From Lachnospiraceae bacterium (GTDB taxonomy: Bacteria > Bacillota > Clostridia > Lachnospirales > Lachnospiraceae), in contig JAEEXG010000004.1 of assembly GCA_016291405.1 (NCBI GenBank), positions 34,891 to 98,890 on the forward strand: a DNA stretch of 64,000 nucleotides. The letters are read 5' to 3'. Each line of letters opens with the position of its first letter. Within the stretch, counting starts at the first letter, position 1. Of this stretch, positions 26,141-35,566 are shown in pieces. A program made the translations under genes and the position numbers. The notes beneath the pieces were generated by a model. It did not search any database. It saw nothing but the letters and a program-made list of their open reading frames with translations, and was not told where the DNA came from.

Positions 26141-26650
26141 ATGGATGCAAATATAGTAATGGAGTATTTCGCAAAGTACGGAATGATTGCGGTTTTTATC
26201 ATGGTGCTTTTGGAATACATGAATCTGCCGGGATTTCCGGCGGGAATCATCATGCCACTTTCCGGCATGATGGCCGCAAGCGGTCACAACAGTTTCTTTG
26301 TGACTATGGTTGTGACAACAGCTGCGGGAGTGCTTGGAAGCGAAATTTTATATCTACTTGGCCGCTTTGGCGGCCCGCCCTTTGAAAGGTTTGTTGAAAA
26401 ACATTTTCCGAAGCTTCTTCCTTCTTTAGAAAAATGCAATGACTGGATAAGAAGGAGAGGATGCACGGGAGTGTTTGTGGCAAAGCTGATTCCGGCGGTA
26501 AGGACCCTTGTGTCCATACCTGCGGGAATGGCAAAGATGGAACCTTTAAGCTATACCCTTTGGTCTGCAGCAGGCGTACTTATTTGGAACGCCGCATTTG
26601 TGGGGGCAGGGTACTTCCTTGGTGAAGGAGCATTAAAACTATTGGGGTGA
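26141..26650 (+). CDS. DedA-family membrane protein
   Basis: A 169-residue integral membrane protein of the DedA/VTT family. Typical features are the E..(N/F)PG-type motif in EYMNLPGFPAGIIMP, the GSEILYLLGRFGG segment and the late F(V)AKLIPAVRTLVSIPAG with its conserved Arg. Some family members move undecaprenyl phosphate or phosphatidylethanolamine across the membrane; the lipid here is unknown. It is shorter than E. coli DedA proteins (about 200). It starts a five-gene envelope operon and is followed after 3 bp by the glycosyltransferase gene. Confidence 0.9.
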   Translation: MDANIVMEYFAKYGMIAVFIMVLLEYMNLPGFPAGIIMPLSGMMAASGHNSFFVTMVVTTAAGVLGSEILYLLGRFGGPPFERFVEKHFPKLLPSLEKCNDWIRRRGCTGVFVAKLIPAVRTLVSIPAGMAKMEPLSYTLWSAAGVLIWNAAFVGAGYFLGEGALKLLG

Positions 26651-26653
26651 GAT

Positions 26654-27919
26654 ATGAAAATTGCGTTAATGACAAACAACTATAAGCCTGTGGTGGGAGG
26701 AGTCCCCATTTCAATCGAAAGGCTTGCCAAAGGACTTAGGTCACTTGGCCACGAAGTAACAATTTTCGCACCTACTTATGAGGGGGTGGGTGAAGAAAAA
26801 GGAGTGTTTAGATATAAAACATTGATTAAGGAGTTTAAGGGAGGCGTGGTGCTTCCAAACTCCTTGGACCCTGCAATCGAAAAGGAATTTAAGGACGGAG
26901 GCTATGACATTATTCATGTACACCATCCCTTTTTGATAGGAAACACGGCAGTGCACCTTTCAAAAAAGTACAACATTCCTCTTACTTTTACATACCACAC
27001 AAGGTATGAACACTATTTAAGCTATGCAGGTGCCATAAAGCGCTTAGATACGCTATCTGCGCATGATGGACCGATTGGGTCAATGTCCGGGAAATTAAGA
27101 GGTTTTATTAATGACAGGATGGTCCCCGGATACATTCGTTCCTTTTCAAGAAGGTGTGATTTCGTGTTTGCACCGACTCCCGGTATGAAGGAATACTTAA
27201 ATAAAGATTGTAAGGTGGAAGAAGAAAAACTTCGCGTTCTTCCTACTGGCCTTGAAGATAACGAGTATTCTCCCGAGAGAGAAAAGATTAAAGCCATAAG
27301 AAAAAGATATATTCAAAACGGCGAGTTTCTTTTTACATCCGTAAGCAGAATTTCACAGGAAAAAAACATAGACTTTTTGCTTGATGCGGTTGAATGCTTA
27401 AAGAAAAAGACTTCCATTCCTTTTAAGCTTTTAATGATCGGGGATGGGCCCGAAAGAAAAAGGTTTGAAAGTGAAGTAAGTAAAAGGGGCTTAAATGAAG
27501 TGATTTTCCTTGGAAATGTGGAAAACACGGATATAAAGAACTACTTAGCCGCATCGGACGCGTTTCTTTTTGCATCAAAGTCTGAGACTCAGGGCATTGT
27601 GATACTTGAAGCTTTGGCAGTTTCGGTACCTGTAATAGCTGTAAAGGCTACAGGGGTTGAAGACGTGGTAAAGGACTTAGAAAACGGCATTCTTACAAAG
27701 GAAGATGTTGAAGAGTTTTCTTCCAGGCTGTATTCTTTTATGAGAGGCGATATAAATATTGACATAATGGAAATGAAGGCACTTAAGACCGCTATGGAAT
27801 ATAAGGAAGAAAAAGTTGCCTTTGCTGCCGCAAACGCCTACAAAGCAGCCATTAACACAAGACGGGATATGACGGGGAGAAAAGAAGATGGAGAAAAAGT
27901 ATTGCATATTGCTGGTTGA
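26654..27919 (+). CDS. GT4 glycosyltransferase, probably glycolipid-forming
   Basis: A 421-residue GT-B glycosyltransferase. The N-terminal VGGVPISIERLAKGLRSLGH acceptor-side motif and HVHHPFLIG are typical of diacylglycerol glucosyltransferases. The nucleotide-sugar side carries GDGPERKRFE and the E-x7-E block SKSETQGIVILEALA. It may add glucose to diacylglycerol to make membrane glycolipids or lipoteichoic-acid anchors; that substrate is inferred from similarity and from the DedA neighbour. It overlaps the response-regulator gene by 32 bp. Confidence 0.88.
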   Translation: MKIALMTNNYKPVVGGVPISIERLAKGLRSLGHEVTIFAPTYEGVGEEKGVFRYKTLIKEFKGGVVLPNSLDPAIEKEFKDGGYDIIHVHHPFLIGNTAVHLSKKYNIPLTFTYHTRYEHYLSYAGAIKRLDTLSAHDGPIGSMSGKLRGFINDRMVPGYIRSFSRRCDFVFAPTPGMKEYLNKDCKVEEEKLRVLPTGLEDNEYSPEREKIKAIRKRYIQNGEFLFTSVSRISQEKNIDFLLDAVECLKKKTSIPFKLLMIGDGPERKRFESEVSKRGLNEVIFLGNVENTDIKNYLAASDAFLFASKSETQGIVILEALAVSVPVIAVKATGVEDVVKDLENGILTKEDVEEFSSRLYSFMRGDINIDIMEMKALKTAMEYKEEKVAFAAANAYKAAINTRRDMTGRKEDGEKVLHIAG

Positions 27920-28604
27920 GGATGACGTTGAAATTAGAAACGGTATTGAGATTTATCTAAAAAACCAAGGATATGACGTTATAAAAGCAGGTAACGGGGA
28001 AGAGGGCCTTAAGGCTTTGGAAAATGCCACCGTGCACCTTGCGATTCTTGACATTATGATGCCTGTAATGGACGGCATCACAATGCTTATGAAGTTAAGA
28101 GAAAAGAAATATGAATTTCCGGTTCTAATGCTTACAGCAAAGTCAGAAGAAGTGGATAAAATAATGGGCCTTAACATGGGGGCCGACGATTACATCACAA
28201 AGCCCTTTACACCTTTAGAATTACTTGCAAGAGTTAACTCCCATTTAAGGCGTTATTCAAGGTATTTGGACGCGTTGACCAAATCGGACAACAAGACAAA
28301 TGAGCGAATTATTACAGTAGGTGGACTTGAATTAAACGAGGATACCGTACAGGTAAGTGTGGACGGAAAAGAAGTAAAGCTTACCCCCATTGAATTTAAG
28401 ATTCTTCAGTTACTTATGAAGACTCCCGGCAAGGTTTTTTCTGCCGATGAAATCTATGAATCGGTATGGAATGAGCGGGCCATCAACACAGACACCATTA
28501 TGGTGCATGTAAGAAATATTAGAGAAAAGATAGAAGCCGATCCAAAGAAGCCTATGTATTTAAAGGTTGTCTGGGGAGTGGGCTACAAGATTGAGAGGAG
28601 ATAG
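27888..28604 (+). CDS. OmpR-family response regulator
   Basis: A 238-residue DNA-binding regulator. The receiver (about 1-120) has LLVEDD, phosphoacceptor Asp55 in ILDIMMP and the Lys of DDYITKPF. The winged-helix effector (about 140-236) contains KLTPIEFKILQLLM and the recognition stretch TIMVHVRNIREKIE. GGGGAG lies before the ATG, inside the glycosyltransferase gene. It pairs with the kinase that begins 5 bp after its stop. Confidence 0.94.
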   Translation: MEKKYCILLVEDDVEIRNGIEIYLKNQGYDVIKAGNGEEGLKALENATVHLAILDIMMPVMDGITMLMKLREKKYEFPVLMLTAKSEEVDKIMGLNMGADDYITKPFTPLELLARVNSHLRRYSRYLDALTKSDNKTNERIITVGGLELNEDTVQVSVDGKEVKLTPIEFKILQLLMKTPGKVFSADEIYESVWNERAINTDTIMVHVRNIREKIEADPKKPMYLKVVWGVGYKIERR

Positions 28605-28609
28605 AGGCT

Positions 28610-30115
28610 GTGAAAAAGTTTGTAAGTACGGATATTTTCAAGTGGCTGATTGCCTATTCGATAATGACGTTTCTTTTGGTGGCGCTTGCCATATTTGAAC
28701 GCCTTGCAATAATTGGAAGCTTAGGCGGTATAGGCCTTGGATTTGGAGACTTGGCGTGGCTCATTATTCCAATGGCACTTCCTTTAATAATCAAAGAAAC
28801 CGAAAACTTAAAGGATCACAGATTTTTTAAAGTGGCAAATCCTGAGATTGTTGCAGTAGCTTTTCTTTTTGGCGGAGCAAATATCAGATCCTTTTGGCTG
28901 TTTGCAAGATTTGTGGACGGATCCCTTGAAGATGTATATGGATTTGCCATTATCGGATGTTTGTTTTCAACCTTTTGTTTATTTTATACAGGCACTGCAA
29001 TTGTGCAGGCTATCAGGTACGAGAAGGTTGAATTTTTAAAGAAAAGCTGGCTTTATAAGCTGTTTCTTTTCTTAGACAAGGTAAGAGAAGACTTTGTTAA
29101 TTCCTTCATCCACACAAATATTTCGGAAATGTCCAAAAAACAGATTGCGAAATTTGTTATTTGGCACGGAGTGATTGTTGCTATTTTCTGTGTCTGGTGG
29201 TTTGCTGGCCTTATCCTTTTGGTGCCTTATTGTTTCTTAATGTATAGGCTCTTAATAAAGACTTTTACAGATATGAAGAAACAGTACTGTACTTTAGAAG
29301 AAACCACAAAGGCTATGGCGGAAGGAGATTTGGATGTCCCGTTGCCTCAAGATAAGGGGCTTTACGAAAGCGTTTACGATAACCTTACAACCGTAAAAGA
29401 GGGCGCAAAGAAAGCAATTTCCGACGGAATTAAGAGTGAGCGCATGAAGGTTGACCTTATCACAAACCTTTCTCACGATTTAAAGACTCCTCTTACGGCT
29501 CTTATTACCTATATAGATTTACTTAAAGAAGAAAAGGACGAAGAAAAGAGAAAAGAGTACCTTGATATCTTAGATAAAAGAAGCGACAGACTAAAGCTTT
29601 TGGTTGAGGACCTTTTTGAAGTAACAAAGGCAACCACCGGGAACATAAAGGTAGATATGGTAAAGATGGACATATCGAATCTTGTTAAGCAGGTTCTTTT
29701 TGAATATAAGGACAGACTTAAAAAAGAAAAGCTTGAGCTTGTGGAAGAAATACCTTCTGAAAAGCTAAATGTAATGGCGGATTCTCAAAAGACCTATAGA
29801 ATTTACGCCAATTTATTTGGAAACATCGCAAAGTATTCGGCGCCTCACACAAGAGTTTATGTGACGGTTAAAGATAACGGAAAAGAAGTGGTTACGACAC
29901 TTAAGAATATTTCAAAAGACAGACTTCCTTCTGATATAAGCAATTTAACGGAAAGATTTGTAAGAGGCGATGAATCAAGAAACACAGAGGGAAGCGGGCT
30001 TGGCCTCGCAATTGCAAAGAGCTTTTGTGACTTACAAAACGCAAAGTTAGGGCTTTTTGTGGACGGAGATTTATTTAAAGTAGAAATTGTTTGGAGGAAG
30101 TTGGCAGAAGAGTAA
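28610..30115 (+). CDS. membrane sensor histidine kinase (VanS-like)
   Basis: A 501-residue kinase with about six N-terminal membrane helices (within residues 10-220) and almost no extracellular domain, so it may sense the membrane itself. HAMP-like residues follow at about 222-275. HisKA contains NLSHDLKTPLTAL with phospho-His289, and the HATPase carries NLFGNIAKYS (N box) and GSGLGLAIAKS. The start is GTG at 28610, with GAGGAG and AGAGG upstream. Partner regulator and probable envelope target genes lie directly upstream in the same operon. Confidence 0.92.
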   Translation: MKKFVSTDIFKWLIAYSIMTFLLVALAIFERLAIIGSLGGIGLGFGDLAWLIIPMALPLIIKETENLKDHRFFKVANPEIVAVAFLFGGANIRSFWLFARFVDGSLEDVYGFAIIGCLFSTFCLFYTGTAIVQAIRYEKVEFLKKSWLYKLFLFLDKVREDFVNSFIHTNISEMSKKQIAKFVIWHGVIVAIFCVWWFAGLILLVPYCFLMYRLLIKTFTDMKKQYCTLEETTKAMAEGDLDVPLPQDKGLYESVYDNLTTVKEGAKKAISDGIKSERMKVDLITNLSHDLKTPLTALITYIDLLKEEKDEEKRKEYLDILDKRSDRLKLLVEDLFEVTKATTGNIKVDMVKMDISNLVKQVLFEYKDRLKKEKLELVEEIPSEKLNVMADSQKTYRIYANLFGNIAKYSAPHTRVYVTVKDNGKEVVTTLKNISKDRLPSDISNLTERFVRGDESRNTEGSGLGLAIAKSFCDLQNAKLGLFVDGDLFKVEIVWRKLAEE

Positions 30116-30145
30116 ATTTTGGGGAGAGAAAGTGAGGTACATACT

Positions 30146-30913
30146 ATGAGGTTTGGGCTTAACAGATCGAAACTTAAAACTATAGCGCTTATATTTATGG
30201 TGATTGACCATATTGGGTTATTTTTGCCCGGTGTCTTTGGACTGATGTCACACCCTATAACCAGATTTGTGGCACCGCTTTTTGCCTATCTGATGGTGGA
30301 TGGTTTCTTTTATACAAAATCAAGAGGCAAGTATTGCTTAAGGCTTTGGATTGCCGCGATACTTATGCAGATAGGGGACGTATTGTCGTTTCTTGTTTTT
30401 AAAGAAAACGGAATACAAAATAATATCTTTTTGACTTTGGCTTTTGGTTTTTCGATTATCTGGTTATTTGAAATTGCAAAGATAAGTGAAACGAAGGGAA
30501 AGAGAATAGGATTCAGGGTTTTGGCAATAGTACTTACGCTTATTTCTATTATTTTGAGCGGAGTCTGGATTCCTCTTTGCTTTGGATGTAAACTGGGGGT
30601 TGAGGGAGGACTTGAGTTAGTTCCCTTTATATTGATTGTTTACTTCTTTTATAAGAGTAAGTGGAAGCAGGCAGTTGGAATCTTTGCCTACAGTATGCTT
30701 CAGTTGTTCTTGCTTTATGGTGGAATTGAAATGTTTAGCGACATTCAAATGCTTTGCATAAACTGCGAGTGGATGACCTTTATTGTGATTCCTTTCATAT
30801 TCCTATATAACGGGGAGGAAGGAAAGAAGTCGAAATTTGGAAAGTGGTTCTTCTACGTGTTCTATCCGTTGCACTTGTGGGTGATTGAAGTGGTTAGGAT
30901 GATGGTGGGGTGA
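30146..30913 (+). CDS. TraX-family membrane protein
   Basis: A 255-residue membrane protein with about eight hydrophobic segments. It opens MRFGLNRSKLKTIALIFMV and has MVIDHIG, ITRFVAPLFAYLMVDGFFYT and a late FYPLHLWVI, all typical of the TraX family. TraX acetylates F pilin in E. coli; chromosomal Firmicute members have no assigned substrate. I chose the ATG at 30146, with GAGG upstream, over a TTG at 30119. It is the last gene of the DedA-to-kinase operon, 30 bp after the kinase stop. Confidence 0.85.
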   Translation: MRFGLNRSKLKTIALIFMVIDHIGLFLPGVFGLMSHPITRFVAPLFAYLMVDGFFYTKSRGKYCLRLWIAAILMQIGDVLSFLVFKENGIQNNIFLTLAFGFSIIWLFEIAKISETKGKRIGFRVLAIVLTLISIILSGVWIPLCFGCKLGVEGGLELVPFILIVYFFYKSKWKQAVGIFAYSMLQLFLLYGGIEMFSDIQMLCINCEWMTFIVIPFIFLYNGEEGKKSKFGKWFFYVFYPLHLWVIEVVRMMVG

Positions 30914-30925
30914 TCTGGAATGGGG

Positions 30926-30986
30926 ATATTCGCAATCCCGCCCGCTGCGCGTGCTTTCCCGCGCTACGCGCTAAGATTGCTCATAT
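30926..30986. repeat. GC-rich nested palindrome
   Basis: Arms nest as ATAT, TC, GCAATC (30932-30937), GCGCGT (30947-30952), then ACGCGC (30966-30971), GATTGC (30975-30980), TC, ATAT. It starts 13 bp after the traX stop and could fold as DNA cruciform or RNA hairpin. It has no T tract, so it is not itself a standard terminator. Confidence 0.6.
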
Positions 30987-31016
30987 GGGGGAGCCCGTGA
31001 ATATAACTGATATTTT

Positions 31017-31045
31017 GCCCGAAGCGTGATGCTTCGGGCTTTTTC
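31017..31045 (+). terminator. intrinsic terminator of the envelope operon
   Basis: GCCCGAAGC (31017-31025) pairs with GCTTCGGGC (31031-31039) around GTGAT, followed by five T. Confidence 0.88.
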
Positions 31046-31090
31046 TATCCGTTTACATTTATACGCAGGCCGGCGAAACCGGCGACTCAT

Positions 31091-31206
31091 CCATTCACGG
31101 CGTGGCTTCGCCACACGCCACTTCGTGGCTACCGCGAGCATGTCCCCAATCCCTTACGTGCGAGCACGACGGTCTTGGGGTTATGCTCGCTTTTACCCGT
31201 GAATGG
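31091..31206. repeat. GC-rich cloverleaf-like palindromic element
   Basis: Outer arms CCATTCACGG (31091-31100) and CCGTGAATGG (31197-31206) are perfect. Inside are GGCGTGGC/GCCACACGCC, CCACTTCGTGG, and GCGAGCAT-GT-CCCCAA (31134-31149) against TTGGGG-TT-ATGCTCGC (31175-31190). It is markedly more GC-rich than its surroundings and lies between a terminator and the thl promoter, so it should not be in the thl mRNA. Confidence 0.65.
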
Positions 31207-31251
31207 GGCAAAAGTTAATAAAATGTTCACTGTTATAAGGTAAAATATCCG

Positions 31252-31280
31252 TTGCATCATGGGCATCTGTGTGATAAAAT
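31252..31280 (+). promoter_or_regulatory. sigma-A promoter of the butyryl-CoA operon
   Basis: TTGCAT (31252-31257), a 17-bp spacer and TAAAAT (31275-31280). TAAAATATCC occurs twice in direct orientation (31241-31250 and 31275-31284), 34 bp apart, which may mark an operator. Confidence 0.6.
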
Positions 31281-31331
31281 ATCCACTGGTATATGATAAA
31301 AATTTAACAATAAATTTTAAGGAGATTATTT

Positions 31332-32528
31332 ATGGCAAAAAAAGTTGTTTTGGCAGGCGCATGCCGTACAGCAATCGGAACAATGGGCGGCTCTCTTTCA
31401 GCTATTCCCGCTGCTGAACTTGGTGCAATCGTAATCAAGGAAGCAATCAACAGAGCAGGAATCAAGCCTACCGATGTTGAGCACGTATACATGGGATGTG
31501 TTATCCAGGCCGGACAGGGACAGAACGTTGCACGTCAGGCTTCCATCAAGGCAGGTCTTCCCATCGAAGTACCCGCTGTTACCACTAACGTTGTTTGTGG
31601 TTCAGGTCTTAACTGTGTTAACCAGGCAGCACAGATGATCATGGCAGGAGATGCAGACGTAGTTATCGCCGGCGGTATGGAAAACATGTCAATGGCTCCC
31701 TTCGCACTTCCTCAGGCTCGTTACGGTTACAGAATGATGTGGCCCAGCCAGAGCCAGGGTGGTTTGGTGGATACAATGGTTAAGGATGCTTTATGGGATG
31801 CATTCAACGACTACCACATGATTACAACTGCAGATAACGTAGCTAAGCAGTGGAACCTTACAAGAGAAGAACTTGATGAGTTCGCTCTTAAGAGCCAGTT
31901 AAAGGCTTGCGCAGCTATTGAAAACGGAGCATTCAAGAAAGAAATCGTTCCCGTTGAAATTAAGAAGAAAAAAGAAACAGTTATTTTTGATACAGATGAA
32001 GGCCCCAGACAGGGTTCAACAATCGAAGCACTTGCTAAGCTTCGTCCTTTGAATCCCGACGGAGTTGTTACAGCAGGTAACGCTTCAGGAATTAACGACG
32101 GTGCTGCAGCAATCGTTGTTATGTCAGAAGAAAAGGCTAAGGAACTTGGCGTTAAGCCTATGGCTACATTCGTAGCAGGCGCACTTGCAGGTGTTGATCC
32201 CACAATCATGGGTATCGGACCTGTAGCAGCAACAAAGAAGGCTATGGCTAAGGTTGGCTACAAGATTGAAGACTTCGATATCATCGAAGCAAACGAAGCT
32301 TTCGCAGCTCAGTCAGTTGCAGTTGGTAAGGACTTAGGAATCGACGTTGATAAGCAGCTTAACCCCAACGGTGGCGCTATCGCACTCGGTCACCCCGTAG
32401 GAGCTTCAGGTGCGCGTATCCTTGTTACACTTCTTCACGAAATGGAAGCAAAGAACGCAAAGAAGGGTCTCGCAACTCTTTGTATCGGCGGCGGTATGGG
32501 CTGTGCAACAATCGTTGAGCGTGACTAA
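31332..32528 (+). CDS. thl: acetyl-CoA C-acetyltransferase (thiolase)
   Basis: A 398-residue biosynthetic thiolase that condenses two acetyl-CoA into acetoacetyl-CoA, the entry step of butyrate formation. The acyl-accepting Cys lies in [13 protein letters not shown] near residue 88. The late motifs [19 protein letters not shown] and CIGGGMGCA supply the catalytic His and second Cys. AAGGAG precedes the ATG. It is the first gene of thl-crt-hbd-bcd-etfB-etfA. Codon use is strongly biased, as expected for an abundant enzyme. Confidence 0.96.
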   Translation: MAKKVVLAGACRTAIGTMGGSLSAIPAAELGAIVIKEAINRAGIKPTDVEHVYMGCVIQAGQGQNVARQASIKAGLPIEVPAVTTNVVCGSGLNCVNQAAQMIMAGDADVVIAGGMENMSMAPFALPQARYGYRMMWPSQSQGGLVDTMVKDALWDAFNDYHMITTADNVAKQWNLTREELDEFALKSQLKACAAIENGAFKKEIVPVEIKKKKETVIFDTDEGPRQGSTIEALAKLRPLNPDGVVTAGNASGINDGAAAIVVMSEEKAKELGVKPMATFVAGALAGVDPTIMGIGPVAATKKAMAKVGYKIEDFDIIEANEAFAAQSVAVGKDLGIDVDKQLNPNGGAIALGHPVGASGARILVTLLHEMEAKNAKKGLATLCIGGGMGCATIVERD

Positions 32529-32548
32529 TTTAAATAAGTAAATAAACC

Positions 32549-32578
32549 ATATCCGAGGACAGTTTCTTCCTCGGATAT
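32549..32578 (+). promoter_or_regulatory. intercistronic hairpin between thl and crt
   Basis: ATATCCGAGGA (32549-32559) pairs perfectly with TCCTCGGATAT (32568-32578). No T tract follows, so it is more likely an mRNA-processing or stability hairpin than a terminator. Confidence 0.6.
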
Positions 32579-32627
32579 TGGTGCGTTTAATAGAGACACT
32601 AAGGTAAATAGGAAAAGGAGTACAAAC

Positions 32628-33458
32628 ATGGGATTTGTTTTGTATGAACAAAAGGGCGCTATCGGTGTTATCACCATCAACCGTCCCGAAGCATTAAATG
32701 CACTTAACTCTCAGGTTCTTGATGATCTTGAAGCAACATTTAAGGGCGTAAACTTGGATGAGGTACGTTGTCTTGTACTTACAGGTGCCGGCGAAAAGTC
32801 ATTCGTTGCAGGTGCCGATATAGGTGAAATGAGCACACTCACAAAGAAGGAAGGCGAAGCATTCGGTAAGAAGGGTAACGATGTATTCCGTATGATCGAG
32901 ACTTTCCCCATTCCCGTAATTGCAGCCGTTAACGGATTTGCACTTGGCGGCGGATGCGAAATCTCAATGAGCTGTGACATCAGACTTTGCTCAGACAACG
33001 CTATGTTTGGTCAGCCCGAAGTTGGCCTTGGCATCACACCCGGCTTTGGCGGCACACAGAGACTTGCCCGTCTTGTTGGCCAGGGAATGGCAAAGCAGCT
33101 TATTTATACAGCTAAGAACATTAAGGCAGCAGAAGCATTAAGAATCGGCCTTGTAAACCAGGTTGTTTCAGCTGAAACAGATGAAGCAGGTAACGTGGTT
33201 AAGAGCGCTCAGGAAAATCTTTTGGCTGTAGCTGAAAAGATGGCAAACACCATCGCACTTAATGCACCCATCGCAGTTAGAAACTGCAAGAAAGCCATCA
33301 ACGAAGGAACACAGGTTGATATGGACAAGGCTCTTGTAATCGAAGAAAAGTTATTCGGCGATTGCTTTGAAACCGAAGACCAGAAGGCTGGAATGGGCAA
33401 CTTCCTTGAAAAGGATAAAGAAAAGAAATTAAAGGTAGTTCCTTTCAAAAACAAATAA
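32628..33458 (+). CDS. crt: enoyl-CoA hydratase (crotonase)
   Basis: A 276-residue crotonase that interconverts 3-hydroxybutyryl-CoA and crotonyl-CoA. The oxyanion-hole segment AGADIGEM and the signature AVNGFALGGGCEISMSCDIR with the catalytic Glu are present, followed by PEVGLGITPGFGGTQRL with the second Glu. AAGGAG lies upstream. At 276 residues it carries a modest C-terminal extension over the usual 260. It is the second gene of the butyryl-CoA operon. Confidence 0.96.
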   Translation: MGFVLYEQKGAIGVITINRPEALNALNSQVLDDLEATFKGVNLDEVRCLVLTGAGEKSFVAGADIGEMSTLTKKEGEAFGKKGNDVFRMIETFPIPVIAAVNGFALGGGCEISMSCDIRLCSDNAMFGQPEVGLGITPGFGGTQRLARLVGQGMAKQLIYTAKNIKAAEALRIGLVNQVVSAETDEAGNVVKSAQENLLAVAEKMANTIALNAPIAVRNCKKAINEGTQVDMDKALVIEEKLFGDCFETEDQKAGMGNFLEKDKEKKLKVVPFKNK

Positions 33459-33477
33459 TTATTTAGGAGGATTAAAA

Positions 33478-34350
33478 ATGAAGGTAGGCGTTATTGGTGC
33501 CGGCACCATGGGACAGGGCATTGCTAAGGCATTTGCTCAGATCGACGGATACGAAGTAGCTCTCTGCGATATTAAGCAGGAATGGGCTGAAGGCGGAAAA
33601 GACAAGATTGCAAAAGGTTATGCAAAGCTTGTAGAAAAAGGTAAATTAACACAGGAAGAAGCTGACAAGATTGTTGGCAAGATCACTCCCGGTCTTAAGG
33701 AAAACCTTTGTGCAGACTGCGATTTAATCGTTGAAGCTGCATTTGAAAATATGGAAGTTAAGCAGACAACATTTAAGGAACTTGACGCAATCTGCAAGCC
33801 TGAATGTGTATTTGCTTCAAACACTTCTTCACTTTCTATCACAGAAATCGGTAACGGAGTTAACAGACCTGTAGTAGGTATGCACTTCTTCAACCCCGCT
33901 GACAGAATGAAGCTCATCGAAGTTATCGCAGGCGTTAACACACCCGCTGAAACAGTAGAAGCTATCAAGAAGATTTCTGTTGAAATCGGCAAGACACCCG
34001 TACAGGTTAACGAGGCAGCAGGTTTCGTTGTAAACCGTATCCTCGTTCCTATGATCAACGAAGCAGCTTTCATCAAGATGGAAGGTGTATCAGACATCGA
34101 AGGTATCGACGCAGCTATGAAGCTTGGTGCAAATCATCCCATGGGTCCCCTTGAACTTGGCGACTTCATCGGTCTTGATATCTGCCTTGCTATCATGGAC
34201 GTTCTTTACAAAGAAACAGGCGATTCTAAGTATCGTGCATGCCCTCTTATCAGAAAGATGGTTCGTGGCGGTAACTTAGGTGTTAAGTCAGGTAAGGGAT
34301 TCTACATCTACAATGCTGACAGAACTAAGACCCCTGTTGATGCAAAGTAA
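33478..34350 (+). CDS. hbd: 3-hydroxybutyryl-CoA dehydrogenase
   Basis: A 290-residue NAD(P)-dependent enzyme reducing acetoacetyl-CoA to 3-hydroxybutyryl-CoA. The N-terminal Rossmann motif is GVIGAGTMGQGIAKAF. The catalytic His lies in GMHFFNPADRMKLIEV, and the C-terminal dimer domain contains NHPMGPLELGDFIGLD. AGGAGG precedes the ATG. Third gene of the butyryl-CoA operon. Confidence 0.97.
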   Translation: MKVGVIGAGTMGQGIAKAFAQIDGYEVALCDIKQEWAEGGKDKIAKGYAKLVEKGKLTQEEADKIVGKITPGLKENLCADCDLIVEAAFENMEVKQTTFKELDAICKPECVFASNTSSLSITEIGNGVNRPVVGMHFFNPADRMKLIEVIAGVNTPAETVEAIKKISVEIGKTPVQVNEAAGFVVNRILVPMINEAAFIKMEGVSDIEGIDAAMKLGANHPMGPLELGDFIGLDICLAIMDVLYKETGDSKYRACPLIRKMVRGGNLGVKSGKGFYIYNADRTKTPVDAK

Positions 34351-34387
34351 TTTAAGCTAGTAAATAATTTACAAAGGAGAATAAATC

Positions 34388-35554
34388 ATGGATTTTTCTT
34401 TAACAAAAGAACATGAAATGGCGAGACAGTTATTTAAAGATTTCGCTGAAAATGAAGTAAAGCCCCTCGCACAGGAAATCGATGAAGAACACAGATTTCC
34501 CAGAGAAACCGTAGATAAGCTTGCTAAGTATGGTTTCCTTGGAATCCCTGTAGCAAAAGAACTTGGCGGTCAGGGCTGTGACGTTTTGACATACGCTATG
34601 TGTGTTGAGGAATTATCAAAGGTTTGCGGTACTACAGGTGTTATCGTATCTGCACATACATCACTTTGTGTAGACCCTATTATGACTTTTGGTACACCCG
34701 AACAGAAAGAAAAGTATGGTAGACCCCTTGCAAAGGGCGAAAAGCTCGGTGCATTCGGTTTAACTGAGCCCGGTGCAGGTACCGATGCTCAGGGTCAGCA
34801 GACAAAGGCTGTTTTGGACGGAGACGAATGGGTACTTAACGGATCCAAGTGCTTCATCACAAACGGTAAAGAAGCTGATGTATATGTAATCTTTGCTGTA
34901 ACAGGAAAGATTGAAAAGCGCGGCAAATTCATCAAAGAAATTTCTGCATTTATCGTAGAAAAAGGTACACCCGGATTCACATTCGGTACCAAAGAAAACA
35001 AGATGGGTATCTGCGCATCATCTACTTACGAACTTATCTTTACAGACTGCCGTATCCCCAAGGAAAACATGCTTGGACAGCAGGGTAAGGGCTTCAACAT
35101 CGCAATGCACACTCTTGACGGCGGACGTATCGGTATCGCTGCTCAGGCTCTTGGTATTGCAGAAGGCGCTCTTGAAACAACAATCGCTTATGTAAAAGAA
35201 AGAAAGCAGTTCGGTAAGACAATCGCTCAGCAGCAGAACACTCAGTTCCAGCTTGCTGACATGGCTACTAAGGTAGAAGCTGCTAAGTTACTTGTTTACA
35301 AGGCAGCTATGAAGAAAGACGAATACACAAAGAATCCTAAGATTTCTTATTCAGTAGAAGCAGCTATGGCTAAGCTTTACGCAGCAGAAGTTGCTATGGA
35401 AGTTACCACAAAGTGCGTACAGTTACACGGTGGTTACGGCTACATTAAGGAATACGGTGTTGAGCGTATGATGAGAGACGCAAAGATCACTGAAATCTAC
35501 GAAGGTACCAGTGAAGTTCAGCGTATGGTCATCAGTGCCAACTTATTAAAGTAG
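34388..35554 (+). CDS. bcd: butyryl-CoA dehydrogenase
   Basis: A 388-residue FAD acyl-CoA dehydrogenase. With EtfAB it reduces crotonyl-CoA to butyryl-CoA, usually bifurcating NADH electrons to ferredoxin. FAD and substrate motifs are [17 protein letters not shown] and the late [20 protein letters not shown]. The catalytic base Glu lies in [20 protein letters not shown] precedes the ATG, and etfB follows after 12 bp. Confidence 0.96.
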   Translation: MDFSLTKEHEMARQLFKDFAENEVKPLAQEIDEEHRFPRETVDKLAKYGFLGIPVAKELGGQGCDVLTYAMCVEELSKVCGTTGVIVSAHTSLCVDPIMTFGTPEQKEKYGRPLAKGEKLGAFGLTEPGAGTDAQGQQTKAVLDGDEWVLNGSKCFITNGKEADVYVIFAVTGKIEKRGKFIKEISAFIVEKGTPGFTFGTKENKMGICASSTYELIFTDCRIPKENMLGQQGKGFNIAMHTLDGGRIGIAAQALGIAEGALETTIAYVKERKQFGKTIAQQQNTQFQLADMATKVEAAKLLVYKAAMKKDEYTKNPKISYSVEAAMAKLYAAEVAMEVTTKCVQLHGGYGYIKEYGVERMMRDAKITEIYEGTSEVQRMVISANLLK

Positions 35555-35566
35555 GAGGAACGAAAC

